A DNA stretch of 50,149 bases from Actinomycetota bacterium. GTDB taxonomy: Bacteria; Actinomycetota; Thermoleophilia; Gaiellales; Gaiellaceae. Positions within the stretch are counted from its first letter, which is position 1. Every line of letters begins with the position of its first letter. Below the pieces are notes generated by a model, which searched no databases, had not been told where the DNA came from, and saw only the letters and a program-made list of their open reading frames with translations. Below, one piece after another: positions 16,542 through 25,865 of this stretch. The position numbers were made by a program, and so were the translations under genes. The stretch covers positions 1-50,149 of the forward strand of contig OMIZ01000016.1 in assembly GCA_900299235.1 (NCBI GenBank), in the 5' to 3' direction.

Positions 16542-17795
16542 CTACTTCTTGGCGTGGGCGACACCACAGGTGCCGGCGCCGGCGTAGCCGTTCGTGATCG
16601 AGCTCTGCCAGTCGGAGTACCTACCGATCGGCACGAGCTGGTTCGTCCCGTAGTTGTAGGTGTACGGGCGCGCAGCACGGATGCCCATGTGGCAGTTGAC
16701 GGCATAAGAAATGGCCGGGGAGAGACCCGTGTCCATGTTCTTGATCGCCTCAATGCCCTTCTTGATCGCCGTGGCGGAGTAATCGCCGTTGGCGTTCTTG
16801 AGCGCCTGCACGATCGTCTGTGCAGCAGTCCAGCCGAGCGACCAGTTGCTCTGGGTGTACTCAGCCGAGTTGTAGCCGTACTTCTGTGCCATCGACATCG
16901 CCAGCTTGCCCGTGTCGTCAGTCGCCAGGTACGGCGGCGAGACGCAGTTCACGACGACGACGTTCTTGTTGGCGTTGTACGGCGTGCTCGTGAAGAGCAG
17001 CGGCTGCGCAGCACCGAACGACGTAGCGATCGGAACGTTCAGGTTGTACTGGTCGGCAGCCTTGACGAACGCGATACCACCCGAGATCGAGTGATGCTCG
17101 AGAACGAAAGCGACCTTGTTCGAGATCAGGTCCTGCACCTGAACCGACGCATCGGTCAGAACAGCAGGCAGCGTCTCATGAACCGGCGTACCACCAAGGG
17201 CGGTGATACGAGCCGTCATGTTCTGATCCCACTCAGTACCCGACGCAACGGCGATCGACGCGATGCCGACCTTGAGGCCGTTCAGGTTCTTGAGCTTGAG
17301 GTGCTTCATCTCGTACGCGAGGGCGACGTCACCCTGGTCCGAGTAGTTGCAGTTGCCCTCAAAGATCCAGGGCTGGAACGGGTTGCTGGCCGCCTTGACA
17401 GTGGCCTGCGTCATGAAGCCGATGGTCTGGTTCTGGGTAAGAACCGGAAGCACCGAGCCGAAGCCCGACGACTGACCAAGACCCATGATCACCGGAACGT
17501 GATCGTCGCTGATGAGCGACTTGACGATCGAAAGCTCCGTCGCCGGAGAGTACGCGTCATCCCGTTCGAGCAGGTTGACGTGATGACCGCTGACGCCACC
17601 CGCGTCGTTGACCATCTTGAAGTACGCCTCGATCGAGTGCATGATCGGCGACTGCGACGAAACGGTCGGACCGCTCTGGTCGCCGTCCCAGCCGATGTTG
17701 ATGTCAGACGCACGAGACTGGGACTGCGCGGCTGTAACAGCCACCGCGGCCGCAGTCAGTGCGACGGACAGGATGATCCCTACACGTCTAAGCAC
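16542..17795 (-). CDS. Substrate-binding protein of a branched-chain amino-acid-type (Liv) ABC transporter
   Basis: 417 aa, GTG start with GGAGG upstream. A Sec signal peptide is visible (LRRVGIILSVALTAAAVAVTAA), with cleavage near AQS-QSRA. There is no lipobox Cys, so the protein is probably not a lipoprotein. The mature part shows the type I periplasmic-binding fold: DINIGWDGDQSGP, KMVNDAGGVSGHHVNLL and VPVIMGLGQSSG. It is separated from the permease/ATPase operon at 17998-23348 by an acyl-CoA synthetase but shares the same operator family. The ligand is probably the carboxylic substrate of the island rather than an amino acid (inference from context). Confidence 0.87.
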   Translation of the reverse strand: MLRRVGIILSVALTAAAVAVTAAQSQSRASDINIGWDGDQSGPTVSSQSPIMHSIEAYFKMVNDAGGVSGHHVNLLERDDAYSPATELSIVKSLISDDHVPVIMGLGQSSGFGSVLPVLTQNQTIGFMTQATVKAASNPFQPWIFEGNCNYSDQGDVALAYEMKHLKLKNLNGLKVGIASIAVASGTEWDQNMTARITALGGTPVHETLPAVLTDASVQVQDLISNKVAFVLEHHSISGGIAFVKAADQYNLNVPIATSFGAAQPLLFTSTPYNANKNVVVVNCVSPPYLATDDTGKLAMSMAQKYGYNSAEYTQSNWSLGWTAAQTIVQALKNANGDYSATAIKKGIEAIKNMDTGLSPAISYAVNCHMGIRAARPYTYNYGTNQLVPIGRYSDWQSSITNGYAGAGTCGVAHAKK

Positions 17796-17849
17796 CGCTT
17801 GACCTCCAGGAAGTGAATTGCTCGCCGGTGTTGCTTGGGATGGATCAGA

Positions 17850-17865
17850 TCAAACAATCGGTTGT
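17850..17865. promoter_or_regulatory. Candidate operator upstream of the substrate-binding protein gene
   Basis: TCAAAC-AATC-GGTTGT, an imperfect inverted repeat of the window-wide family, about 55 bp upstream of the GTG. The rest of the 200-bp gap (17796-17997) shows no ORF. No clear terminator for the upstream synthetase gene is visible. Confidence 0.6.
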
Positions 17866-17997
17866 TTTGCAACCATGACTTTGCCGCAGCGCAGCAAGCT
17901 CCTGCGCGACGGGTACATCCGCAATACGGGTATAGACGCCTGCACCAGCGCGAAGTTAGCGCGCCGCCCGGGTTGAAACGCTGATTTCGGGAGGCTT

Positions 17998-19767
17998 CTA
18001 GAGCCCGGACACAACGTCGGCGTGGCGCTCTAGCACCAGATCGCGCCGTACTTTGCCCGTTGCCGTCAGCTCGTCGTGGAGTGGCCTCGGGGCGATCGCA
18101 AACGCTTCGACGCGCGTTCCCTCGGCCAAACCAGCATTCACAGCAGCAACCTCAGCGGCGATCAGATCGCGTACGAGCGCGTTTGTTGCGAGCGCCGCGT
18201 ACGTCGTCACCGCGATGTCGTGATCCTTCGCCCAGTCGGCGACGGCCTCCTGCTGAAGCTCGATAAGTGCCGCTGGGGCCGCACGGCCGTTACCGACAAC
18301 GACTGCTGCCGAGATGTACGGCGACTGCTGGAGGGCCGACCCGACCGCCGTCGCCGCCACCTCTGCCCCCGACGAGAGCCGCAGCACTTCCGAGCGGCGC
18401 GCAACGGAGACGAGACGGCCGTCGGCGTCGAACTCCGCCACGTCTCCTGTGGCGTACCAGCCGTCGCTCGGCGGCGCCTCGGTCGTACCCAACACTCCCA
18501 CGAGGAGGCCGGGGCTGCGCACAAAGAGTTCGCCACCCTCACCGAGTCGAACCTCGATGCCGTCGATGACCGCGGCGCCGAGCGTGCCGCTGTCGCTGAG
18601 ATTCCGTTGCGCGAAGAGCACGCCGCCGGTCTCAACCTGGCCGTAATGCTCGTACAGCGGGATACCAAGCTGCCAGAACCATGACGTGACGTTCGACGAG
18701 ACGGATGCTCCACCGACGCCCGCATACCGCAGGCTGCTGAGGCCGGCCTTCTTCAAAATCGACTTGCCGGCGAGCACCCCACCGAGGAACGCGGAGAACC
18801 CACCGCTCCCGCCGGCGCGGCGTGCGGCCAGCGACGATTCCAACCGTGACATCGCGAAGCCGTAGACCCACCGCTTGAACGGCACGGCGCGGGCGATGCG
18901 GACTTCGACGATCGAGCGAATCCGCTCGTACACCTTGGGTGTGGCGAAGAGCACCGTTGGGGAGATCTCTGCCATGTCGTGGGCGATCGTCTCGGTCGAT
19001 TCCGGGAAGTTCACCGATGCGCCCGCGACAAGCGGCGCGACAACGTCGAACGCGCGGCCTGTCGCGTGCCCGAGCGGCAAGAGTGAGAAACACCGGTCGG
19101 TCGGCTTCAATGCGATCTTCGTTGCGAGCGCACGACCTGCCGCGATCTGTGCGGCGTGGCTCAGCAGAATCCCGCGCGGCACACCGGTCGTTCCTGATGT
19201 GTAACTCGCAATCGCAGCTGTCGTATCACTCAGCCGGGAGAGAAGTGCGGCGTGACGCGTGCCGTCAGCGACATGAGCCTCACGACCCGAGGCGCGGAAA
19301 TCTTCAAATGAGGTGATGCGCGCGTCGCGGTACTCAGCCGTGTGGAGCCCCTTCATGTCGAACACAACCAGATGCTCGTACGGGGGAAGGTCAGCGGTGA
19401 CGGCGAGCACGTTGTCGACCTGCTCCTGATCCCCGCAGATGATCACCTTGGCACCTGCAGCCTTGAGGTTTGCGGCGAGTTCATCGGCGTCCTGCACAGG
19501 CTGCAGCCCGACCGAAAGCGCGCCCGCTGTCTGGATTCCCAGGTCGCTCACGAGCCAACGCGGATCGTTCGCGGCATAGATCGCGACGGTATCGCCAGGG
19601 CCTACGCCGCGCGCATCGAGGGCGAGCGCGGTTTCGCGCACGACATCCGAGTAGGTCTTCCATGTGAACTCGCGCCAGAGGCCAAGCCGCTTGACGCGGA
19701 TCGCCACCGCATCGGGACGCGACGCAGCTTGCGCCTCGAGAAGGCCGGGAAGCGTCTCGACGCTCAT
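17998..19767 (-). CDS. AMP-forming acyl-CoA synthetase (long-chain FadD type)
   Basis: 589 aa. It activates a carboxylic acid to its CoA thioester using ATP. Motifs: the P-loop ASYTSGTTGVPRGILLSH (about residue 190), YEHYGQVETGGV (A5), GWYATGDVAEFDADG (A7), RRSEVLRLSSGAEV (A8, unusually lacking the typical GKxE) and TATGKVRRD with the catalytic Lys near the end. ATG overlaps livG by 4 bp, so import and activation are coupled in one message (vectorial acylation-like logic). The substrate is unknown; the long linker between A3 and A5 resembles long-chain enzymes. Confidence 0.9.
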   Translation of the reverse strand: MSVETLPGLLEAQAASRPDAVAIRVKRLGLWREFTWKTYSDVVRETALALDARGVGPGDTVAIYAANDPRWLVSDLGIQTAGALSVGLQPVQDADELAANLKAAGAKVIICGDQEQVDNVLAVTADLPPYEHLVVFDMKGLHTAEYRDARITSFEDFRASGREAHVADGTRHAALLSRLSDTTAAIASYTSGTTGVPRGILLSHAAQIAAGRALATKIALKPTDRCFSLLPLGHATGRAFDVVAPLVAGASVNFPESTETIAHDMAEISPTVLFATPKVYERIRSIVEVRIARAVPFKRWVYGFAMSRLESSLAARRAGGSGGFSAFLGGVLAGKSILKKAGLSSLRYAGVGGASVSSNVTSWFWQLGIPLYEHYGQVETGGVLFAQRNLSDSGTLGAAVIDGIEVRLGEGGELFVRSPGLLVGVLGTTEAPPSDGWYATGDVAEFDADGRLVSVARRSEVLRLSSGAEVAATAVGSALQQSPYISAAVVVGNGRAAPAALIELQQEAVADWAKDHDIAVTTYAALATNALVRDLIAAEVAAVNAGLAEGTRVEAFAIAPRPLHDELTATGKVRRDLVLERHADVVSGL

Positions 19768-20573
19768 TCGGCCGCCCCTACACCGAGGTAGGCCTCGATC
19801 ACGGCGGGATCCTTCTGTACCTCATCAGGTGTGCCGTCGGCGATCTTGCGGCCGAAGTCGAGCACGACAACATGCTCTGCGATGTCCATGACGACGCCCA
19901 TGTCGTGTTCGATCAGGAGCATCGTGACGCCGAGCGTCTCCTGCACGTCGAGGATGAAGCGCGACATGTCTTCCTTCTCTTCGACCGACATGCCGGCCAT
20001 TGGCTCGTCGAGGAAGAGCAGTCGCGGATCTTGTGCGAGCGCGCGACCAAGCTCGATGCGCTTCTGCACGCCGTAGGGAAGGTCGGAGACGATCGCGTTG
20101 CGATAGCGGGCGATATGGAGCAGCTCGATGATCTGCTCGACGCGCTCACGCTGGGCCTCTTCATCGCGAACGACGGCGGGCGTCCAGAACATGCTGCGGA
20201 GCAGGCCTGTCTTGCCGTGGAGATACCGGCCGACCATCAGGTTTTCGAGCACCGACATGCCCTTGAAGAGCGCGAGGTTCTGGAACGTGCGCGACACCTC
20301 GAGACGCGCGATCTTGTGCGTCGGAAGCTTGGTGACGTCGGTGTCGCCGATCGTGATCGATCCGTGGGTCGCGTGGTAGGCGCCGGTGCAGCAGTTGACC
20401 ATCGACGACTTCCCGGCACCGTTCGGGCCGATGAGCGCGGTCAGCTGACCTGGTGCGACGCTGAACGACACGTCGTCGAGGGCCCGCAGCCCTGCGAACT
20501 GCAGCGTCACGCCGGACACGTTCAGCCCGAGGCCGACAGTCGGCGATGTGCCGTGTGCGTCTACAGCGCCCAT
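19764..20573 (-). CDS. livG: Liv-type ABC transporter ATPase, LivG-like
   Basis: 269 aa. Walker A GPNGAGKSS (about residue 52), the LivG-type insertion after FQNLALFKGMSVLENLMVG, signature LPYGVQKRIELGRAL, Walker B LLFLDEPMAG and the H-loop IEHDMGVVMD. It powers import with LivF. ATG lies inside the last codons of livF (13-bp overlap), implying coupled translation. The C-terminal end VQKDPAVIEAYLG matches LivG. Confidence 0.92.
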   Translation of the reverse strand: MGAVDAHGTSPTVGLGLNVSGVTLQFAGLRALDDVSFSVAPGQLTALIGPNGAGKSSMVNCCTGAYHATHGSITIGDTDVTKLPTHKIARLEVSRTFQNLALFKGMSVLENLMVGRYLHGKTGLLRSMFWTPAVVRDEEAQRERVEQIIELLHIARYRNAIVSDLPYGVQKRIELGRALAQDPRLLFLDEPMAGMSVEEKEDMSRFILDVQETLGVTMLLIEHDMGVVMDIAEHVVVLDFGRKIADGTPDEVQKDPAVIEAYLGVGAAE

Positions 20574-21367
20574 CGTCGCTTCTTCCGATAGTGCTTCTGG
20601 TTGGCGTAGCTGTGTGTCTCGCCGCCCGCACCGAGGTAGGCCTCCTGCACGGCGGGGTTGCTCTTCAGCTCGTCGGCGGTGCCTTCGAGTGCGACCTTGC
20701 CGTTTTCGAGGATGTAGCCGTAGTCGGCAAAGTCGAGGGCGATCTTGGCGTTCTGCTCGACGAGCAGCATCGCGGTGCCGAGCTCCTTGCGGACATCGCC
20801 GAGCCGCTCGAAGATCATTTCGACGACCTTCGGCGCGAGTCCGAGCGAGACTTCGTCGAGGAGCAGCAGCTTCGGGTTCGACATCAGCGCGCGCCCGACG
20901 GCAACCATCTGCTGCTCGCCGCCCGAGAGCCAGCCAGCCTTCTGACGGCGGCGGTCGCGCAGGACAGGGAAGAAGTCGTAGATCTGATCGATTGCGTCGT
21001 TGACGCCGCCGGTACCCCGCTGCGTCGCGCCGACCCGGAGGTTCTCTTCGACGGAGAGCTGCCGGAAGACGAGGCGCCCTTCGGGAACCTGCCCCACGCC
21101 GCGCGCGACGATTCGGTCTGCAGCAAGGCCGCGGATGCTCTGGCCGAGGAAGTGGATGTCGCCTTCACGGATTGAGCCGCTGTGCATGCTGAGGAGTCCC
21201 GAGACTGCCCGGATGATCGATGTCTTGCCGGCGCCGTTCGGGCCGAGCAGCGCGACAACGCCGTGGTCGGGAACTTCGAACGAAACGCCGCGAACCGCGA
21301 GCGAAACGCCATAGACGACCTCGACGTTGTTGACCGTAAGGAGCGGCCCAGCGGCTTCGGCGTTCAT
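20561..21367 (-). CDS. livF: Liv-type ABC transporter ATPase, LivF-like
   Basis: 268 aa from ATG 21367, which overlaps the livM stop by 4 bp; the longer track ORF reads into livM. Walker A GPNGAGKTS, signature LSGGEQQMVAVGRAL, Walker B LLLLDEVSLGLAPK (Val instead of the usual Pro after Glu) and LVEQNAKIALDFADYGYIL are all visible. Second ATPase of the heterodimeric pair with LivG. Confidence 0.92.
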   Translation of the reverse strand: MNAEAAGPLLTVNNVEVVYGVSLAVRGVSFEVPDHGVVALLGPNGAGKTSIIRAVSGLLSMHSGSIREGDIHFLGQSIRGLAADRIVARGVGQVPEGRLVFRQLSVEENLRVGATQRGTGGVNDAIDQIYDFFPVLRDRRRQKAGWLSGGEQQMVAVGRALMSNPKLLLLDEVSLGLAPKVVEMIFERLGDVRKELGTAMLLVEQNAKIALDFADYGYILENGKVALEGTADELKSNPAVQEAYLGAGGETHSYANQKHYRKKRRWAL

Positions 21368-22476
21368 GTCGTGTACGGCCAGCGCACGAAGGCCTGCTTC
21401 ACCTTGTGCCAAAGCCCGGTAAGGCCCGTCGGGGCGAACATCAGGACGAGCAGAATCAGGCCACCGAAGACGATCTTCGTGATCTGGGTCTGCCACGTGT
21501 GGACGTAGTCGGCGACGCCAGGCGACACGCCGCCTGACATCTCTGCGAAGGCGACGAGCGCGTTCGGGAAGAGCTGCCAGAGGATCGCGCCCAGAACCGT
21601 GCCGACGAGCGACCCCTCACCGCCGATGACGATCATCGCGATGAAGGCGATCGCGAGCGAGAGCTGGAAGTTGTCCTGCGTCGCGGCGCCGAGGTACCAG
21701 ACGTAGGTGGCGCCCGAGGCGCAGATGATGAACGACGAGATCGAGAAGCTCAGCACACGCACCTGCGAGACGTTGATGCCAGCTGCCGACGCGGCGATCG
21801 GATGGTCGCGCACCGCGATGAATGCGCGCCCGTGCCGGGTGCGCAGGATGTTCTTCACGAGCAGCAGGGCGATTGCAGCGAACGCGAGCAGGAAGAAGTA
21901 CCAATCCATGTCGGTGTTCAACCGCCACCCGAAGACCTTCGGGTAGTTGAAGATCACGCCGACAATCCCGAAGTAGTCGGCCTGAAACTTCAGGAAGGAG
22001 TAGAGCATGATGAAGTGGAGCGCCAAAGTGCCGAGCAGCAGGTAGATGCCCCGAATTCGGAGGGCCGGCAGACCGACGAGCGCACCAACGATTGCGCCCG
22101 CGAGACCTGCGGTGAGCACGACAACGAGGAACGGGAGGTGCATCCACTTGATGCCGACCGAGGCGGCGACCATGGCACCGATGGCGTAGAACGCTGCGTT
22201 GCCGATCGAGATGAGTCCGGTGTACCCCGTCAGCAGGTTCAGGCCGAGGGCGCCGACGACGTAGAGCAACGTGAAGTTGATCTGCGTCATGTTCATGTTG
22301 AGCGTCTCGTGCCGCGTCAGGTGCATCCCGAAGATCTGATGCTGCGTCATCACCCACGGCAGGTAGATCAGCGCCGCGCTCATGATCACGAACCAGATCG
22401 CCATCGCCTTCGTGCGAATCAGGCGCATCTCCTGGCGGTAAGAGGTGCTGTAGGAGCCGAAGCGCAGCGACTTCAT
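21364..22476 (-). CDS. livM: Liv-type ABC permease, LivM-like
   Basis: 370 aa, with many hydrophobic segments, including AIWFVIMSAALIYLPWV near the N-terminus, LYVVGALGLNLLTGYTGLISIGNAAFYAIGA, and VVVLTAGLAGAIVGALVG. The LNLLTGYTGLISIGNAAF block is typical of LivM. EGSLVGTVLGAILWQL near the end resembles the LivH/LivM coupling region. It overlaps livH by 4 bp. Forms the membrane channel together with LivH. Confidence 0.92.
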   Translation of the reverse strand: MKSLRFGSYSTSYRQEMRLIRTKAMAIWFVIMSAALIYLPWVMTQHQIFGMHLTRHETLNMNMTQINFTLLYVVGALGLNLLTGYTGLISIGNAAFYAIGAMVAASVGIKWMHLPFLVVVLTAGLAGAIVGALVGLPALRIRGIYLLLGTLALHFIMLYSFLKFQADYFGIVGVIFNYPKVFGWRLNTDMDWYFFLLAFAAIALLLVKNILRTRHGRAFIAVRDHPIAASAAGINVSQVRVLSFSISSFIICASGATYVWYLGAATQDNFQLSLAIAFIAMIVIGGEGSLVGTVLGAILWQLFPNALVAFAEMSGGVSPGVADYVHTWQTQITKIVFGGLILLVLMFAPTGLTGLWHKVKQAFVRWPYTT

Positions 22477-23348
22477 ACGCGCACGATCTCCTTCTGCCCG
22501 AAGAGGCCGTACGGGCGGAGCAGGAGCATCACCAGCAGACCGCCGTACACGACAGCCTGCGAGACATCGGTGTTGATGTAGCCGCCGGAGAACGCCTCAA
22601 GCAGCCCCACGACCATTCCGCCGGCGATCGCGCCGGGCACCGATTCAAGACCGCCAATGACGACGGCAGGGAACGCGTAGAGGCCGAGGCCCGAGAGCTC
22701 GATGTTCACGTTCTGCGTCTTGTTCGCGAGGATGATTCCGCAGACGAACGCGAGGATCGTCGAGATACCCCAGGCGACCATCGAGACACGCTTGATCGAG
22801 ATGCCTGAGAGCGCGGCTGCCTCGTTGTTTTCGGCGGCGGCGCGCATCTGGAGGCCGATGCTCGTGAAGCGGAAGAAGACTCCGAAGATCCCGATGACGA
22901 CGAGCGCGACGATGATCGTGAGCAGGTCGAACTTCGAGATGTTGACGCCCCATGGCTTGTAGACACCCTGCGCGATCGGGGTCGTGTACGCGCGGTCATA
23001 TGTGCCGAAGACCATCTGAACGACCGATTCGATGATCAGCGCGGCGCCGATTGTCGCCATGACGATCGCGAGGAAGCCGAGGCCGAGTAGTGCACGCACG
23101 AAGAGAAACTCGAACGCGAGACCGATCACGACAGCGCTTGCGAGCGCCACAACCATCGAGACCCACGTGTTCATCTTCAGGATCGGCCCGAAGGTGATCA
23201 GCATGTACGCGCCGACCATCATCAGGTGGCCCTGGGCGTAGTTGAACACCCGCGTGGCCTTGAACACGAGGACGAACCCGAGTGCGATCAGGCCGTAGAT
23301 CGCGCCTTTCGAGATACCGATGACCAGGAACTGAACGAACTGGGTCAT
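22473..23348 (-). CDS. livH: Liv-type ABC permease, LivH-like
   Basis: 291 aa, about eight hydrophobic segments. GAIYGLIALGFVLVFKATRVFNYAQGHLMMVGAYM is the typical LivH opening, and YAFPAVVIGGLESVPGAIAGGMVVGLLEAF the closing coupling segment. It is the first gene of the operon livH-livM-livF-livG-acyl-CoA synthetase, whose promoter region carries the operator-like site at 23449. Confidence 0.92.
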   Translation of the reverse strand: MTQFVQFLVIGISKGAIYGLIALGFVLVFKATRVFNYAQGHLMMVGAYMLITFGPILKMNTWVSMVVALASAVVIGLAFEFLFVRALLGLGFLAIVMATIGAALIIESVVQMVFGTYDRAYTTPIAQGVYKPWGVNISKFDLLTIIVALVVIGIFGVFFRFTSIGLQMRAAAENNEAAALSGISIKRVSMVAWGISTILAFVCGIILANKTQNVNIELSGLGLYAFPAVVIGGLESVPGAIAGGMVVGLLEAFSGGYINTDVSQAVVYGGLLVMLLLRPYGLFGQKEIVRV

Positions 23349-23448
23349 GCGCTGACTCCTTCTGCCGGAGCAGAAACGGGCAGGGTGCGGAGACGGGGTG
23401 CGGGGGTGTGGTGTTCGGTCACGCCATCGGGCACAGGGCCCAGGTCAA

Positions 23449-23464
23449 GCAAACGGTCGGTTGA
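23449..23464. promoter_or_regulatory. Candidate operator upstream of the Liv/synthetase operon
   Basis: GCAAAC-GGTC-GGTTGA, about 100 bp upstream of livH, an imperfect member of the family. The gap 23349-23555 contains this site and the one at 23526; I see no gene in it. Confidence 0.6.
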
Positions 23465-23525
23465 ATTTAGCCAGGTTTGGGTCTGTTCTACAACCCTGGA
23501 ACGACGTCCTGCCTTCAGGGTTGCG

Positions 23526-23541
23526 CCAATCTACCGTTTGG
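23526..23541. promoter_or_regulatory. Candidate operator upstream of the MaoC operon
   Basis: CCAATC-TACC-GTTTGG, right half perfect, left half 5 of 6. It ends 14 bp before the GTG at 23556, so it would overlap a plus-strand promoter. On the minus strand the same bases contain TAGATT. Confidence 0.65.
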
Positions 23542-23555
23542 TTGATACTCCGGCC

Positions 23556-23993
23556 GTGCCCGTCGCCCTAGAAGAACTCGAGAAACTGATCGGAACGAGC
23601 TTTCCTGGCGGCCGCTACACGATCGAGCCATACCGCCACTGGCTGATGACAGACGCCGTTGGCGATACGCCGACCTCGTCGGGGCCCGCGAATCCGATGG
23701 AGATCTACCACGGCGCGATGGGCGGCCTCGGCATCACACTCGACGAGCTCTTTGCGCTGGTTGGTTCGAGCGCAGCTGACGGCCCGATGTTCGGCGAGGC
23801 GGAGATCGAGCAGGTCTTGCCGCTGCGGGTTGGTGATACCTACGACGTGCGCGGCGGCATCACGGGCATTGTTCGTAAGGAGGGGAAGTCGGGTGTGTTC
23901 GACATCCTCACGTTCAAGCTTGAGCTCGTGAACGAGGCTGGCGAGATCGCTGGGATCTCCACGAACTCTTTTGTCTTCCCTCGGAGGGATTGA
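23556..23993 (+). CDS. MaoC-like (FAS1-type N-terminal) dehydratase subunit
   Basis: 145 aa from GTG 23556, with no clear Shine-Dalgarno; the longer track ORF crosses the promoter. The fold is a hot-dog domain: PYRHWLMTDAVGDTPTSS, then a missing-hydratase-motif region, FGEAEIEQVLPLRVGDTYDVRGGITGIVRKEGKSG and a closing strand ISTNSFVFPRRD. This resembles the non-catalytic partner half (FAS1-like dehydratase domain) of two-subunit hydratases such as HadA or ChsH-type. The catalytic half follows one base after its stop. The pair would hydrate an enoyl-CoA with a bulky ring, in parallel with the crotonase-type enzymes. Confidence 0.8.
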   Translation: MPVALEELEKLIGTSFPGGRYTIEPYRHWLMTDAVGDTPTSSGPANPMEIYHGAMGGLGITLDELFALVGSSAADGPMFGEAEIEQVLPLRVGDTYDVRGGITGIVRKEGKSGVFDILTFKLELVNEAGEIAGISTNSFVFPRRD

Positions 23994-23994
23994 G

Positions 23995-24402
23995 ATGGGC
24001 GCAGCAGTCGGCGACGAACTCCCACCACTCGTCATCGAGTCGGTGTCGGTTGAAGCGATGAAGACGGTCGCCGCGCTCTTGCACGATCCGAATCCGATCC
24101 ATTTCGACCTTGAGACGCTGCAGCGCCTCGGCATGGGTGATCGTCCGGTGAACCAGGGGCCGAACAACATGGCCTACATCGTTGCGATGCTTTCGCGGTA
24201 TGCCGGTGGCCCCGAGAACGTGCGCAAGCTGCGTGTGCGGTTCCTCGGCAACGTACTTGGCGGCGACCGCTTGACCGCACGTGGAGTGATTAGCAATGTG
24301 CGCGAGGAGAACGGCGCGACGGTCGCCGACGTTGATGTGTGGCTTGAGCGTTCCGCCGAGGACGTTGTCCTCAAGGGCGCCGCGACGATCACGGTCGGCT
24401 AA
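23995..24402 (+). CDS. MaoC-like hydratase, catalytic subunit
   Basis: 135 aa from ATG 23995 with CGGAGGGA upstream. The hydratase-2 motif is visible: LLHDPNPIHFDLETLQRLG with catalytic Asp and His (about residue 30), followed by PVNQGPNNMAYI. A single hot-dog domain. It forms, by family knowledge, a heterodimer with the preceding subunit. Next gene 24408 starts 5 bp after its stop, so three genes are cotranscribed. Confidence 0.87.
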   Translation: MGAAVGDELPPLVIESVSVEAMKTVAALLHDPNPIHFDLETLQRLGMGDRPVNQGPNNMAYIVAMLSRYAGGPENVRKLRVRFLGNVLGGDRLTARGVISNVREENGATVADVDVWLERSAEDVVLKGAATITVG

Positions 24403-24407
24403 CCGAC

Positions 24408-25643
24408 ATGACCGCGGGGGACGTTGACGGCGCGGCCGTCGCGACCCGCAGATTCGGACTCTCTGACAAGACGTCGTACTGGCTTGTCTTCTACGGAATG
24501 CTCTTCATCGTTGCGACGGGCACCGTCCCGGTCGCGATGTATCCGCTGTACGCGGCGACGTTCCACTTCTCACCTGCTGTCGTAACGCTGCTCGGCTCGG
24601 CGACGACGTTCGGTGTGATGATCGTGGTGCCGGTTCTCGGGGGTATCTCCGATGCGATCGGTCGCCGACCTGTGCTCGTGCCTGGGCTCTTGCTCGCGAT
24701 GCTGTCGATCGTCGGCTACATCTTCGCGAACGGCTTCTGGCTGCTCCTCGCGACGCGGATCCTCTCGGGCTTCGCTGTCGGCCTTTTCACTGGTGCTGCG
24801 ACGGCCACGCTCGCTGATCTTGAGCCGAACGGCGATACGCGGCGTGCGGCGACGCACGCGTCAGCGACGTCGGTTGGTGGCTGGGCGCTCGGCCCGATCA
24901 TCGGCGGCATCTTTGTGCAGTACGGCCCGTGGCCGCTGCGTCTCGTCTTCATCGTGAGCCTGGTGCTGCTCCTCCCCGCGCTGTACGGGGTCGTTGCGAT
25001 GCGCGAGACGATGGTGACGAAGAGCCGACACGACTTCACGCCGCAGCTGCGCCTGCCGCCGCGGGGTTCACGCGGCCTGTTCGCGCTCGCGTCGCTGATC
25101 GTGCTCTGCTCGTTCATGACTGCATCGATGTTCCAGGCGCTCGGCCCGACCATGGTCGTGCATCTCATGCACGTCCGGAATCTCGCGATCGCCGCGATCA
25201 GCGTCGTGTCATTCGTTGGCACCTCAGCGATCGCTCAGATGCGCTTCAACGCGGTGCCGATCAAGAAGGCGACTGTGCTCGGGCTGCTGATCATGCCGGC
25301 CGGGCTCGTGATCGTGATCACGGCGCTCTTCACTGCTCGTATCGAGCTGTTTGTGATCGGCGCGCTGATCGGCGGCTTCGGGCAAGGTCTCGCCTACCTC
25401 GGCGGCCAGGGGATCGTTGCCTACATCGCTCCTGCTCGGGAGCGGGCCGCAGTGTTTTCGACCTACTTCGTGATCGTCTATGTCGCGGGCGGCGGGTCGG
25501 CGATCACGCTCGGCATCTTCGCGAAGCAGTATGGGCTGCATTCATCGACGATCACCTACACGATCCTCGCTGGGATCCTCGCAGTCTCGACCGCACTGCT
25601 CACCGCGCGGACGACCATCTCGCGCCGCTCTGACGACGACTAG
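24408..25643 (+). CDS. MFS transporter
   Basis: 411 aa, about 12 hydrophobic segments. Motif A is GGISDAIGRRPVLV between TM2 and TM3, with ATATLADLEPNGDTRRAATHASATS around TM5 and a central loop (MRETMVTKSRHDFTPQLRLPPRG) between the halves. Family members move small organic molecules by proton coupling. Placed in the MaoC operon, it could import the substrate or export an intermediate; direction is not visible. Confidence 0.88.
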   Translation: MTAGDVDGAAVATRRFGLSDKTSYWLVFYGMLFIVATGTVPVAMYPLYAATFHFSPAVVTLLGSATTFGVMIVVPVLGGISDAIGRRPVLVPGLLLAMLSIVGYIFANGFWLLLATRILSGFAVGLFTGAATATLADLEPNGDTRRAATHASATSVGGWALGPIIGGIFVQYGPWPLRLVFIVSLVLLLPALYGVVAMRETMVTKSRHDFTPQLRLPPRGSRGLFALASLIVLCSFMTASMFQALGPTMVVHLMHVRNLAIAAISVVSFVGTSAIAQMRFNAVPIKKATVLGLLIMPAGLVIVITALFTARIELFVIGALIGGFGQGLAYLGGQGIVAYIAPARERAAVFSTYFVIVYVAGGGSAITLGIFAKQYGLHSSTITYTILAGILAVSTALLTARTTISRRSDDD

Positions 25644-25865
25644 CGACGAACCCAGCTCCGCCCCAGACCGAGACCTTGCTCTAGACCTTGCTCTTGACGT
25701 CCGTCGCCCACGGAGACCTCGCTCTCGACTTCATCCGCCGACGGAGACCGTCCCAGACCGAGCACGGGTTCCTCGACGGCCGCCGCGCAGGCTGGGCGCC
25801 TTCGCAAGGCCGGAGAGGTAGCCGGGCGACGCGTATGGGACGGTCCGCCGACTTAACCCTTTCAC
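25644..25865. other. Gene-free stretch between convergent genes, with short direct repeats
   Basis: No ORF here has family-like content. CCAGACCGAG occurs twice, ACCTTGCTCT twice in near tandem, and ACGGAGACC twice. I see no strong hairpin with a U-run, and no operator-like site. It may be a degenerate remnant or simply a spacer. Confidence 0.5.

Noticed and set aside
25644-25865. Possible small genes between the convergent genes (ORFs at 25480 and 25688)
   Set aside because: Low-complexity Arg/Pro-rich translations with no ribosome site and no recognised motif.
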